Of a DNA stretch of 7,213 nucleotides, positions 1 through 6,153 are shown piece by piece. A program made the position numbers and the translations under genes. The stretch lies in NCBI GenBank assembly GCA_937888665.1, contig CALBET010000853.1, positions 1 to 7,213 on the forward strand, in the 5' to 3' direction. The notes under the pieces were generated by a model, which made no database searches, had not been told where the DNA came from, and saw only the letters and a program-made list of their open reading frames with translations. The stretch comes from an uncultured Acidobacteriota bacterium (lineage in GTDB: Bacteria; Acidobacteriota; Vicinamibacteria; Vicinamibacterales; UBA8438). Position 1 is the stretch's first letter; the number at the start of each line of letters is the position of its first letter.

Positions 1-532
1 CGTCCGTGCAAAGCAGCAACGTGTCCTGAGCCCGAAGGTCGACCGCGAAGGTGTCAATCGCCGAGTCGTCGATCGGACTCGTCCCGTCGACGTCATGAGA
101 CGAGGACAATTCGTGATCCAGGGTCAGCTGGTGAAGTTCGCCATCCCGGTGTAGATAGACGCGACTGTCGCCCACGTGGCTGATCGCTCCGGTCTGGCCG
201 TGGACCAACAACATCGACAGCGTGGTCGCCATGCCCCTCAACTCGTCGTGTTCACGGGACGCCTCCAGCACGGCGTCCATCGCACACCGCACAGCACGGC
301 TGGCGACGCGCAGCGAGGAAAACGCCTGAAAGAGCGACCGGCCCTCGAGGTGTTCGCGTTCGACGAACGCCTCGAGAGTGGCGACGGCTGTTCTGGCCGC
401 GATCTCGCCGGCCGGCTGCCCGCTCGCCCCGTCGCACACGACGTAGAGCCCAAGGCCTTCCTCTACCAGGTAGGCATCCTCGTTGTGAACGCCATCGCGC
501 CCCAAGGAGGCGCCGGATCCCTCAGTTGTCAC
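1..532 (-). CDS. PP2C-family Ser/Thr protein phosphatase, partial (C-terminus off the left edge)
   Basis: Translating the reverse strand from the GTG at 532-530 gives 177 uninterrupted residues that leave the window at base 2. The PP2C motifs occur in order: HNEDAY near residue 18, VCDGASG near residue 35, MATTLSML near residue 101, HVGDSRVYL near residue 119, LTLDHE near residue 137, and DTLLLCTD at the edge. In this family Asp residues in the NED, DG and late D(G) motifs bind two Mn/Mg ions that catalyse phospho-Ser/Thr hydrolysis. Bacterial Stp/PrpC-type enzymes are cytosolic, about 240-260 residues long, and oppose Hanks-type kinases. No signal peptide is seen. About 70 C-terminal residues, including the last metal-binding DN motif, should lie outside the window. 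The metal motif reads DGASG rather than the usual DGMGG, a tolerated change. The gene is divergent from the PHP gene. The kinase partner is not in view, although a kinase-type propeller remnant lies at the far right. Confidence 0.93.
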   Translation of the reverse strand, partial: MTTEGSGASLGRDGVHNEDAYLVEEGLGLYVVCDGASGQPAGEIAARTAVATLEAFVEREHLEGRSLFQAFSSLRVASRAVRCAMDAVLEASREHDELRGMATTLSMLLVHGQTGAISHVGDSRVYLHRDGELHQLTLDHELSSSHDVDGTSPIDDSAIDTFAVDLRAQDTLLLCTD

Positions 533-538
533 GTCACG

Positions 539-547
539 TCCCCCTTC
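539..547 (-). promoter_or_regulatory. Ribosome binding site deciding the GTG start of the PP2C gene
   Basis: Read on the minus strand, a purine-rich GAAGGGGGA lies six bases before the GTG at 532. No in-frame ATG occurs nearby, and the PP2C homology begins within about 15 codons of this GTG, so it is the most likely start. Confidence 0.6.
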
Positions 548-796
548 TGCCAATCAAGGCGCCGAACCCGTGTCTCGGTATGGCGAGACGACGGCGATTC
601 TGCACATCATATGTCCACCCTGGCTCGTGGATCGCGGTGGCAGAGGCGCGGAACCACCCTCGACGATCTTCCGGGACCATCCTGCTTTCTGATCGGCGCA
701 CACGCGCGGGATACAGTCAGGACCGCCTCAGTCGACGCTCTGTCCCGGCCTCCATTCCAGACAACGGGTGGCCGCGAGCTACACTGGAGCCTCTAC
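548..796. promoter_or_regulatory. Divergent intergenic region with weak promoter candidates
   Basis: This non-coding stretch separates the minus-strand PP2C gene from the plus-strand PHP gene, so it must hold two outward promoters. Plus-strand -10-like hexamers are TACACT at 780-785, which would start transcription about 20 bases before the AGGAGG at 799, and TACAGT at 712-717. On the minus strand, TATGAT (611-606) is a possible -10 for the phosphatase gene. None has a good TTGACA-like -35 at 16-18 bases, so exact promoters are uncertain. I see no strong inverted repeat, operator or terminator here. Confidence 0.3.
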
Positions 797-804
797 GGAG
801 GAGG
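797..804 (+). promoter_or_regulatory. Strong Shine-Dalgarno (GGAGGAGG) ahead of the PHP gene
   Basis: GGAGGAGG is the best ribosome binding sequence in the region. Measured from its AGGAGG end at 804, it lies 9 bases before an ATG at 814, 13 before an in-frame ATG at 818, and 49 before the ATG at 854. Its ideal spacing therefore points to the 814 start, which is in a different frame from the PHP gene. Confidence 0.5.
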
Positions 805-813
805 CGACAGCAC

Positions 814-861
814 ATGGATGTGCGGTTGGGCGCGTGGGGAGCCAGGTGGCGCCATGCGTAA
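814..861 (+). CDS. Possible 15-residue leader peptide overlapping the PHP start
   Basis: An ATG at 814, optimally spaced from a strong Shine-Dalgarno sequence, opens a frame of 15 codons (MDVRLGAWGARWRHA). It ends at a TAA at 859-861, eight bases past the first base of the PHP start codon at 854. A short well-initiated frame ending across the next start codon is the arrangement expected for termination-reinitiation coupling. The peptide has no recognisable function. It may be chance: the same Shine-Dalgarno could serve the in-frame ATG at 818, extending the PHP protein by 12 residues. Confidence 0.22.
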   Translation: MDVRLGAWGARWRHA

Positions 862-2374
862 TCTCAGACGCCTTGTGGCGGCGACCCTGGCCGGCCTGGC
901 CGCCCTGTTCGCGTGGGTGTGGCTGACGTTGCCACCACGTACGCAGGCGGTCGACCTCGGCGGCTGGCCGCCCGATACGTCGCCGCCAACGGCGCGCGGG
1001 GTCTTTCACGTGCACAGCGACCGCTCCGACGGGAGCGCGTCGGTCGACGACATCGCCGCCGCGGCTGCCCGGGCCGGGCTGGAATTCGTCATCTTCACCG
1101 ACCATGGCGACGGCACACGCACGCCGGACCCCCCGGTCTATCGAGCCGGGGTCCTCTGCATCGACGCCGTGGAGATCAGCACAAGCGGCGGTCACTACAT
1201 CGCGCTGGGGCTGCCGGCATCGCCATATCCGCTGGCCGGTGAAGCGCTGGAGGTCGTCGAGGACGTGCGTCGTCTTGGCGGGTTTGGCATCGTGGCGCAC
1301 CCTGCGTCGGCCAAGGCGGACCTCCAGTGGAAGGACTTCGGTCTGGAGTACGACGGCATCGAGTGGCTGAACGCAGACAGCCAGTGGCGGGACGAGTCGA
1401 GCCGCGCCATTGGCGCCGCCGCCCTGCGGTACATGCTCCGGCCATCCGAGGCCCTCGCCGCACTGCTCGACCGGCCCGACCACGCCCTGGCGCAGTGGGA
1501 CCACAGCACGCGTCGGCGGCAGGTGGTCGGCCTCGCGGGCGCAGACGCACATGCCCACCTGGCCAGTGTGGGTCGAGGGCGGGATGCGGGTGGGACGGCG
1601 TTCGCGTTCCCAGGATACGAACCTGTGTTTCGGGCGTTCTCGAACAATGTCGCGCTCGCCCGCCCGTTGGGCGGTGAGAAGTGGGCCGCGCAGGATGCCG
1701 CGCTGCTCCTGGCCGGCATTCGTGCCGGGCGCGTCTTCACCACGATCGACATGGTGGCGGCGCCGGCCCGGTTCTCCTTCGAGGGGCGGATCGACGACGC
1801 CAGCTACCCCATGGGGGCCCGCCTGCAGACGGCCCAGCCCGTCGCGCTGGCGGTGAGGGCTCAGGGCCCCCCAGGTGCGCGTATCGTGCTCCTGGCCGAC
1901 GGCAACCGCGTGGCCACGGTCGAAGGGGAGGCGCTCAACTTCATCGCGACGTCGCCTGCCGCGTATCGCGTGGAAGTCCTCGTGCCCGGAGCACCGGGAA
2001 CCCCGGCGATCCCGTGGATTGTCAGCAATCCGATCTATATCGGTAACGGAGCCTCGGAAATACCGCCCCCCCCACCCAGCATCGTGTCATCACGGGACCT
2101 CAACCCCGACTTCGACTTCGATATGGATATCGAGACTGGTGCGTGGGTCCTCGAACACGACGCGCGCAGCACCGCGAGTGTCGAACATCTTGTGGACCGG
2201 GTCCTGTTCGACTATGCCCTCCTGGGACCGCCGCCGACCGCCGCCGCCATCGTCTACTATCTGGGCGATGAAAACCGTGCCGCCCTCGACCGCTTCATCT
2301 TTGATGTCCGGGCCGACCGACCGACCCGCGCCTCGGTGCAGTTGAAGATGAACGACGAGACTGGCGTGTCGTGA
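854..2374 (+). CDS. Membrane-anchored PHP-domain metallohydrolase (CehA/McbA-like), ending at a premature TGA
   Basis: The 506-residue product is probably a metal-dependent phosphoesterase or hydrolase of unknown substrate. Residues 1-6 are basic and about 7-26 form a hydrophobic signal anchor, so the catalytic part should face the periplasm. PHP motifs appear in order: HVHSDRSDG (H52, H54, D59), FTDHGD (D83, H84), E107 followed by H114, IVAHP (H149), and GADAHAH (D231, H233). These fit the metal ligands of the family. A WIVSNPIYI segment at about 388-396 ends the PHP module, as in CehA/McbA-type proteins. A proline linker (about 404-408) leads to a beta-sandwich-like tail that is cut off at residue 506. 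The start at 854 is chosen because it gives the clean anchor sequence; it has only a weak AGGTGG 4 bases ahead. An in-frame ATG at 818 is the alternative. Coding similarity continues after the TGA (see next entry). Confidence 0.85.
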   Translation: MRNLRRLVAATLAGLAALFAWVWLTLPPRTQAVDLGGWPPDTSPPTARGVFHVHSDRSDGSASVDDIAAAAARAGLEFVIFTDHGDGTRTPDPPVYRAGVLCIDAVEISTSGGHYIALGLPASPYPLAGEALEVVEDVRRLGGFGIVAHPASAKADLQWKDFGLEYDGIEWLNADSQWRDESSRAIGAAALRYMLRPSEALAALLDRPDHALAQWDHSTRRRQVVGLAGADAHAHLASVGRGRDAGGTAFAFPGYEPVFRAFSNNVALARPLGGEKWAAQDAALLLAGIRAGRVFTTIDMVAAPARFSFEGRIDDASYPMGARLQTAQPVALAVRAQGPPGARIVLLADGNRVATVEGEALNFIATSPAAYRVEVLVPGAPGTPAIPWIVSNPIYIGNGASEIPPPPPSIVSSRDLNPDFDFDMDIETGAWVLEHDARSTASVEHLVDRVLFDYALLGPPPTAAAIVYYLGDENRAALDRFIFDVRADRPTRASVQLKMNDETGVS

Positions 2375-2578
2375 TGGCGGCGCTCATTTTATGCGGATGA
2401 GGCGACGACGACGGTCGAGATGCGGTTCGCAGATCTGCTTCCAGTCACGCCAGGCATGCCCGCGCCCGATTTCGCCCGTGCCACCAGCCTGCTCATCGTC
2501 GTCGACGCGCTTCAGACCCCGCTCGGGCTGCCGAGTCGCCTCGCGATCATCTCACCCCGTCTGGCAGGGAACCGATGA
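2375..2578 (+). pseudogene. Continuation of the PHP gene beyond the in-frame TGA (C-terminal beta domain)
   Basis: Directly after the TGA at 2372-2374 the same frame runs 67 more codons: WRRSFYADEATTTVEMRF, then LLPVTPGMPAPDF, SLLIVVDALQ and RLAIISPRLAGNR. It ends at a TGA at 2576-2578. Alternating hydrophobic strands fit the end of the beta-sandwich begun before the stop, and by hand count about three quarters of the codons end in G or C. The final TGA overlaps the SGNH start codon as ATGA, a typical operon junction. Together these indicate one ancestral gene of 574 sense codons plus this TGA-affected position, spanning 854-2578. The simplest origin of the stop is a CGA (Arg) to TGA change. 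Sequencing error or readthrough cannot be excluded. No start codon with a ribosome site suggests separate translation of this part. Confidence 0.75.
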
Positions 2579-3573
2579 CCCAGGGGCGCGGTCGGGCGTC
2601 GTACAGATCGAAAGTCCTGCTGTGCCTCGTGAGTACCTCGTTGTGTGTCCTCACGATGGAGATCGTGTATCGGGTCACGTCACCCGAACGGGCCTTCTTC
2701 GCAGCGACCGAGTTGGCCAACTTCCGGCTGAACCCGCAGAATCTCACCCAATTCTTCGAAATCGACCCGAGCTTCGGCTTCCGGCCCATTCTGGGGAACG
2801 GCCTGTACCGGGACGATGGCACACGCGTCAACGCGTATTCGCTCGAGACGCCGCCCGACACGACGCGGTTGCTCTTCCTGGGCGACTCGGTGACGGCCCG
2901 AGGACACATCGTCGACGCGATTCGGGACCTCTATGGGGAGAACCACTACGAGTACTGGAACGCGGGTGTCGAGTCGTTCAACACGGTGCAGGAGGTCAAC
3001 TATTACCGTCGTTACAATACCGCCGTGGCGGCGGACCACGTCATCTTGACATTCCACCTGAACGACTTCGGCACGACGCCGATCGCGTTCGTGAATAGAG
3101 ACGGGGCGATTGTCGTCTTCGCGCCAAACAGACCGCTCCGGGAAATCAGCCCGTGGTTGTTCCGCTACAGCTACACGTATCGGTACGCCGTCAGCCTGAT
3201 GAGTAAAACGGCCATGGACCGGACCGGGGTCATGGAGGAGGTGCGGGCCAGTCTCGCCGACCTTCGTGGCATGCTCGACCAGAGTGGGACGAAGCTTACG
3301 GTGTTGATCCTGCCAACGCTGTTGCCGCTCAAGGCGTGGTCGGCGGACGACCGGGAGCGACGCGCGGTCATCCGCCGATTCCTGGGCGAGCTGGACATCA
3401 CGTATGTCGATCTGTGGGACCCGCTGAGCCAGGCGCTCAGCGATGGCGTGGCGGTGACGGAGCCCGAGGGCGACATCTGGCACCCCTCCCCGGACGTCGC
3501 CGCCTACTTCGCGCGATACGTGCGACACACCGGCGTCATCGATACCGTCCAGAACCTCGGCCACCGGCGTTGA
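2575..3573 (+). CDS. Membrane-anchored SGNH/GDSL-like hydrolase or O-acyltransferase
   Basis: This 332-residue protein has a short basic N-terminus and one hydrophobic segment at about 14-33, then a soluble, probably periplasmic, domain. SGNH blocks are visible: LGDSVT with nucleophile S105 (block I), NAGVESFN with G131 (block II), FHLND with N163 (block III, His-Leu in place of the usual Gly), and DIWHPS with D300 and H303 (block V). All four catalytic positions are present, so it is probably active as an esterase or acyltransferase. Related anchored SGNH proteins often modify exopolysaccharide or wall polymers, but no substrate can be read here. AGGGAA lies 4 bases before the ATG, and that ATG overlaps the end of the PHP frame by four bases (ATGA), indicating translational coupling. 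If the PHP frame stops early at 2374, ribosomes terminate 200 bases upstream and the coupling would be broken. Confidence 0.87.
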   Translation: MTQGRGRASYRSKVLLCLVSTSLCVLTMEIVYRVTSPERAFFAATELANFRLNPQNLTQFFEIDPSFGFRPILGNGLYRDDGTRVNAYSLETPPDTTRLLFLGDSVTARGHIVDAIRDLYGENHYEYWNAGVESFNTVQEVNYYRRYNTAVAADHVILTFHLNDFGTTPIAFVNRDGAIVVFAPNRPLREISPWLFRYSYTYRYAVSLMSKTAMDRTGVMEEVRASLADLRGMLDQSGTKLTVLILPTLLPLKAWSADDRERRAVIRRFLGELDITYVDLWDPLSQALSDGVAVTEPEGDIWHPSPDVAAYFARYVRHTGVIDTVQNLGHRR

Positions 3574-3803
3574 ACGTCTGCGCCATGACGCTCTCGAGTT
3601 GATGGTGCGCATGGCGCGCAGGGTGGAACCGGCTGGCTAAGGAACGTCGCCAATGCGCGCCTGACACCGGTACAACAGCCCGGCGCCCGGTCGGAAGATG
3701 CTAGACTTGCGCCTCGTGGTCAGGGGACGCGAGGCCGGTGTGAGACCTCCGTTTCGTTTGAGATCGTGACCACGCGCCACATACGCCTGACCGTCGACGG
3801 TTC
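3574..3803 (+). promoter_or_regulatory. Intergenic region with an extended -10-like promoter candidate
   Basis: This 230-base gap suggests the GT-C gene has its own promoter. TGC-TAGACT at 3699-3707 matches the extended -10 pattern (TGnTAnnnT), which would place a start site near 3714 and leave a leader of about 90 bases. No good -35 is visible at the right distance, which is compatible with but does not prove an extended -10 promoter. I see no GC-rich hairpin followed by a T run, so no clear terminator for the SGNH gene, and no other gene. Confidence 0.25.
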
Positions 3804-6035
3804 ATGGCCGATACCCTTCAGAGCGACCACCGGAACGATCGCCTGGCCGGGATCCGGTTGGCGATTCTGGCGGCGTTCGTGGTGCTGCCGGCAGCCAACT
3901 ATCACGAGTTCAACGGTATCCCGCTCGACTCTCTTCCTAAGTACCTCTTTCTGCTCGCGATCGCTCCAATAGTTGGCTGGCCATGGCTTCGGGCACAGTG
4001 GCGGTCCAAACTCGACCACCGGTCGTCGCGCCTGCTCACAATCGCGACGGTGACACTCGCCATCGGTGTGATGGCGAAGTGCGCACTATTCCTCGGAGGT
4101 GGCTTTGACGGATTCGCCGCCTGCTATCGCTCACTGGACGAAGAACCGAGAGCAGGCCTGTGCGAACGGAGCTACGCGAATCCTCTTGGTCGGTTCGAGG
4201 CCACCCGGGTCGATCGCCAGATCGACTTCGCTCCCATCGATTGGAATCTCTCGTTCATCAACGACAACCGATTCAATTACTACAACTGGGTCGAGGGCAC
4301 GATCCCGCGGTGGCGCATTCCGTTTTCGGCGAACTGGAGGGGAACTATTTCCCACCCCACGGGGCGTGAGATCGCCGTGACCTACGTGGGAGGAGCCACG
4401 ATCTGGATCGGGTCCAGGCGGATAGAACTGGAGCCGTCGTATGAACGGACCCGGACCGTCGACCTACGCGTCCCCAGCGGCCGACAGCGGTTGCTGATCG
4501 CCTACACGTTCGACGATGGGTCACGGATAGGCCCTTCGGACGAGGCCGACGACCGTGAACCGATTGCCACGTTCCAACTCCGTGTCAAGACCGCGGAAGG
4601 AGGTGTGCCGCTGCGTGCGGACCCCCCTCCGGTCGCGTGGCGGGTCATCGGTTACGCGGTGGACCTGCTGTCGGTTGGTGTCGCGCTCGGGCTCCTCTGG
4701 TTCTATGGCACCATCCTGGTCGGGCGGTGGCCGCTTCTCCTCGTAACGGGTGCTGGCGCGTGGCTCGTGCACTTCCATTCCGGCAGTTTCCAGATCCTCA
4801 CGGCGGACGGGGTCGTCGTGCTGTCGCTGTTTGCCCTTGGACTCGCTACGCTCTCACGGCGGGAGCGCCACGCGGCGTTCTGTGCCGCGTCCGGCGGCAT
4901 CGCGTTGCTGGTGTTGGCGCATGAGGTTGGTCTCGCCGAGTCCTTCCAGTCCGTTCTTCTCCGAGGCGGCGGCACCGACGCGCTGACCTACGAGTCGTTC
5001 GCGCACGAGATTCTGGACACCTGGTCCCTCCGCGGAGGCGAGGATGTCTTCTACTACCAGCCGTTATTTCGCTACGTCCGTTTTGTCGAGCATCTGCTCC
5101 TCGGCGACGGCGACGTGTTCGTGGCGGCATTCTCTCGATCGCTGGTCGTCGTATCCGCACTTTGGATGATCTGGAAGTTTCGCGTCGGTGGCACCGTCAG
5201 CACAATCGTGTCGGTCGCATCCCTGGCGCTCCTGCTCGTGCTTTTGAACAGCGTCTTCATCGCCGATCTTGTGCGTCTGGGACACACCGAGTATCCGCCG
5301 TTGGTGGCGTTGCCTCTGTTCTTTTCACTTCTCTTCAGCCGGCCCTCCACCCCATCCACCCTGGGAGCGAGCCTTGTCGCGGCGGCGCTCATTACGCGAA
5401 TCAATCAGGCACCCGCGCTCGTGTGGCTGCTCGGCTGTCACCTCTGGGCCCTGGCCCGGCGACAGAGACGCCAAGCCGCGTTGGCCGCGGCCGTCGTGCT
5501 GGTGATCGTCCTCATGCCGGCGGCCCACAATCTGTACTACGGCGGTGAGCTGGTCTTCACGACCAGGGGCATCGGAGTGCCCGAGAACATTGCAGTACTG
5601 CCTGCCGACCACCAGGGGACCTGGGACGAAATAGTGACCCGCACGGCCGGTCAACTCGGTGCTGTCCTGTACGACACGGCGGCCGACGAGCGGCACCCAC
5701 AGGACGGGGGAGGACTTCGCCCGGTCTTTCGAGGACTCCAGCTTCTGTGGCTGCTCGCGATACTCTCCGTGTTTGTGTCTGGCTCGCTGCGGATCGCTGG
5801 GCGACACCTCTCGGTGCAGCTCACCTACTGGCCGTTACGCGGGATCGGAGACCTCCATCATTCCGCAATCCTGTTCGTCCCCATCGTGTTCCTGGCTCCC
5901 CATCTGTTCTTCTATTGGGCCAGCGCTCGACACATCGTCATTGCTTACGTCGCGATGGCCGCGACCGCCGGGTACGCCGTGGGGGTCGTCCGGCCATCTC
6001 TACAGGCCGGGCCGCGAGCGAGCAGATCAACGTGA
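3804..6035 (+). CDS. Polytopic GT-C (GT39-like) membrane glycosyltransferase with an inserted beta-rich domain
   Basis: The 743-residue product has roughly 14 hydrophobic segments: three at about 17-34, 46-62 and 77-97, then many from about 281 to 376 and from 440 to 729. Between residues 105 and 275 is a soluble insert rich in beta strands (SANWRGTISHPTGREIAVTY, then ATIWIGSRRIEL). It resembles a PA14-type carbohydrate-binding domain, probably outside the membrane. The loop between about 380 and 438 looks like the first catalytic loop of GT-C enzymes. D392-x3-Y396-x3-A400 matches the DExxYxxxA pattern of GT39/ArnT-like proteins apart from E to A, and FYYQPLFRY follows. Such enzymes transfer sugars from polyprenyl-phosphate donors; the acceptor is unknown. 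The ATG at 3804 has only a weak ribosome site, but an in-frame stop at 3759 limits extension. The frame is intact, and its end abuts the transposase scar. Confidence 0.72.
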   Translation: MADTLQSDHRNDRLAGIRLAILAAFVVLPAANYHEFNGIPLDSLPKYLFLLAIAPIVGWPWLRAQWRSKLDHRSSRLLTIATVTLAIGVMAKCALFLGGGFDGFAACYRSLDEEPRAGLCERSYANPLGRFEATRVDRQIDFAPIDWNLSFINDNRFNYYNWVEGTIPRWRIPFSANWRGTISHPTGREIAVTYVGGATIWIGSRRIELEPSYERTRTVDLRVPSGRQRLLIAYTFDDGSRIGPSDEADDREPIATFQLRVKTAEGGVPLRADPPPVAWRVIGYAVDLLSVGVALGLLWFYGTILVGRWPLLLVTGAGAWLVHFHSGSFQILTADGVVVLSLFALGLATLSRRERHAAFCAASGGIALLVLAHEVGLAESFQSVLLRGGGTDALTYESFAHEILDTWSLRGGEDVFYYQPLFRYVRFVEHLLLGDGDVFVAAFSRSLVVVSALWMIWKFRVGGTVSTIVSVASLALLLVLLNSVFIADLVRLGHTEYPPLVALPLFFSLLFSRPSTPSTLGASLVAAALITRINQAPALVWLLGCHLWALARRQRRQAALAAAVVLVIVLMPAAHNLYYGGELVFTTRGIGVPENIAVLPADHQGTWDEIVTRTAGQLGAVLYDTAADERHPQDGGGLRPVFRGLQLLWLLAILSVFVSGSLRIAGRHLSVQLTYWPLRGIGDLHHSAILFVPIVFLAPHLFFYWASARHIVIAYVAMAATAGYAVGVVRPSLQAGPRASRST

Positions 6036-6039
6036 ATCA

Positions 6040-6144
6040 GCCGAAGACCCGATATTCGACCCAAGTGCTCCGACCTGGTCAGCGGAGCTGATGCACCGCA
6101 GTTTGGGCCTGGATATGCTCGCCTGTCCCCGCTGTGGCGGGCGG
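6040..6144 (+). mobile_element. C-terminal remnant resembling an IS91-like transposase
   Basis: In the frame of base 6040, the segment from W at 6076 reads TWSAELMHRSLGLDMLACPR and then CGGR. A Trp-Ala-Glu-Leu-Met helix, then LDxLACPRCGGR, is the pattern I recall near the C-terminus of IS91-like (Y2) transposases, where the Cys pairs are zinc-ligand-like. Here the match stops right after CGGR, and the frame passes directly into propeller sequence. Only about 35 codons remain, and no catalytic part, terminal repeat or target duplication is seen. It begins 5 bases after the stop of the GT-C gene. Identification rests on motif memory, so a zinc-ribbon fragment of another protein is possible. Confidence 0.5.
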
Positions 6145-6153
6145 CCCACGGGG

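Noticed and set aside
176..853. Upstream extension of the PHP frame to an ATG-less or distant start near 176
   Set aside because: This part lies antisense to the PP2C gene and across the divergent promoter region. The real protein begins with the signal anchor at 854 (or 818).
779..1558. Long minus-strand open frame (259 codons) under the PHP gene, and similar ones at 1195-1752 and 2680-3612
   Set aside because: These are antisense shadows of strongly supported plus-strand genes in GC-rich DNA. Their translations are Arg/Pro-rich with no recognisable motif.
2372..2404. TGA at 2372 as a selenocysteine codon
   Set aside because: Downstream there is only a 5-bp stem (CTCAT/ATGAG at 2383-2401) with a 9-base loop, too weak for a bacterial SECIS. 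The site lies in a beta accessory domain with no redox motif, and other genes here use TGA as a normal stop.
2391..3098. Plus-strand frame of 235 codons overlapping the PHP end and the SGNH gene
   Set aside because: It is Arg-rich with no motifs, and it overlaps frames carrying clear PHP-tail and SGNH signatures.
3577..3625. TGCGCCAT ... ATGGTGCGCATGGCGCG as a terminator after the SGNH gene
   Set aside because: The pairing is imperfect, the loop is large, and no T run follows.
3661..3707. CTGACA (3661) paired with TAGACT (3702) as a -35/-10 promoter
   Set aside because: The spacing of 35 bases is about twice the usual 16-18.
5659..6035. Start of the 401-codon frame that later carries the propeller remnant
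   Set aside because: Before 6036 this frame is a shadow of the GT-C gene. Only the part from about 6040 shows its own similarity.
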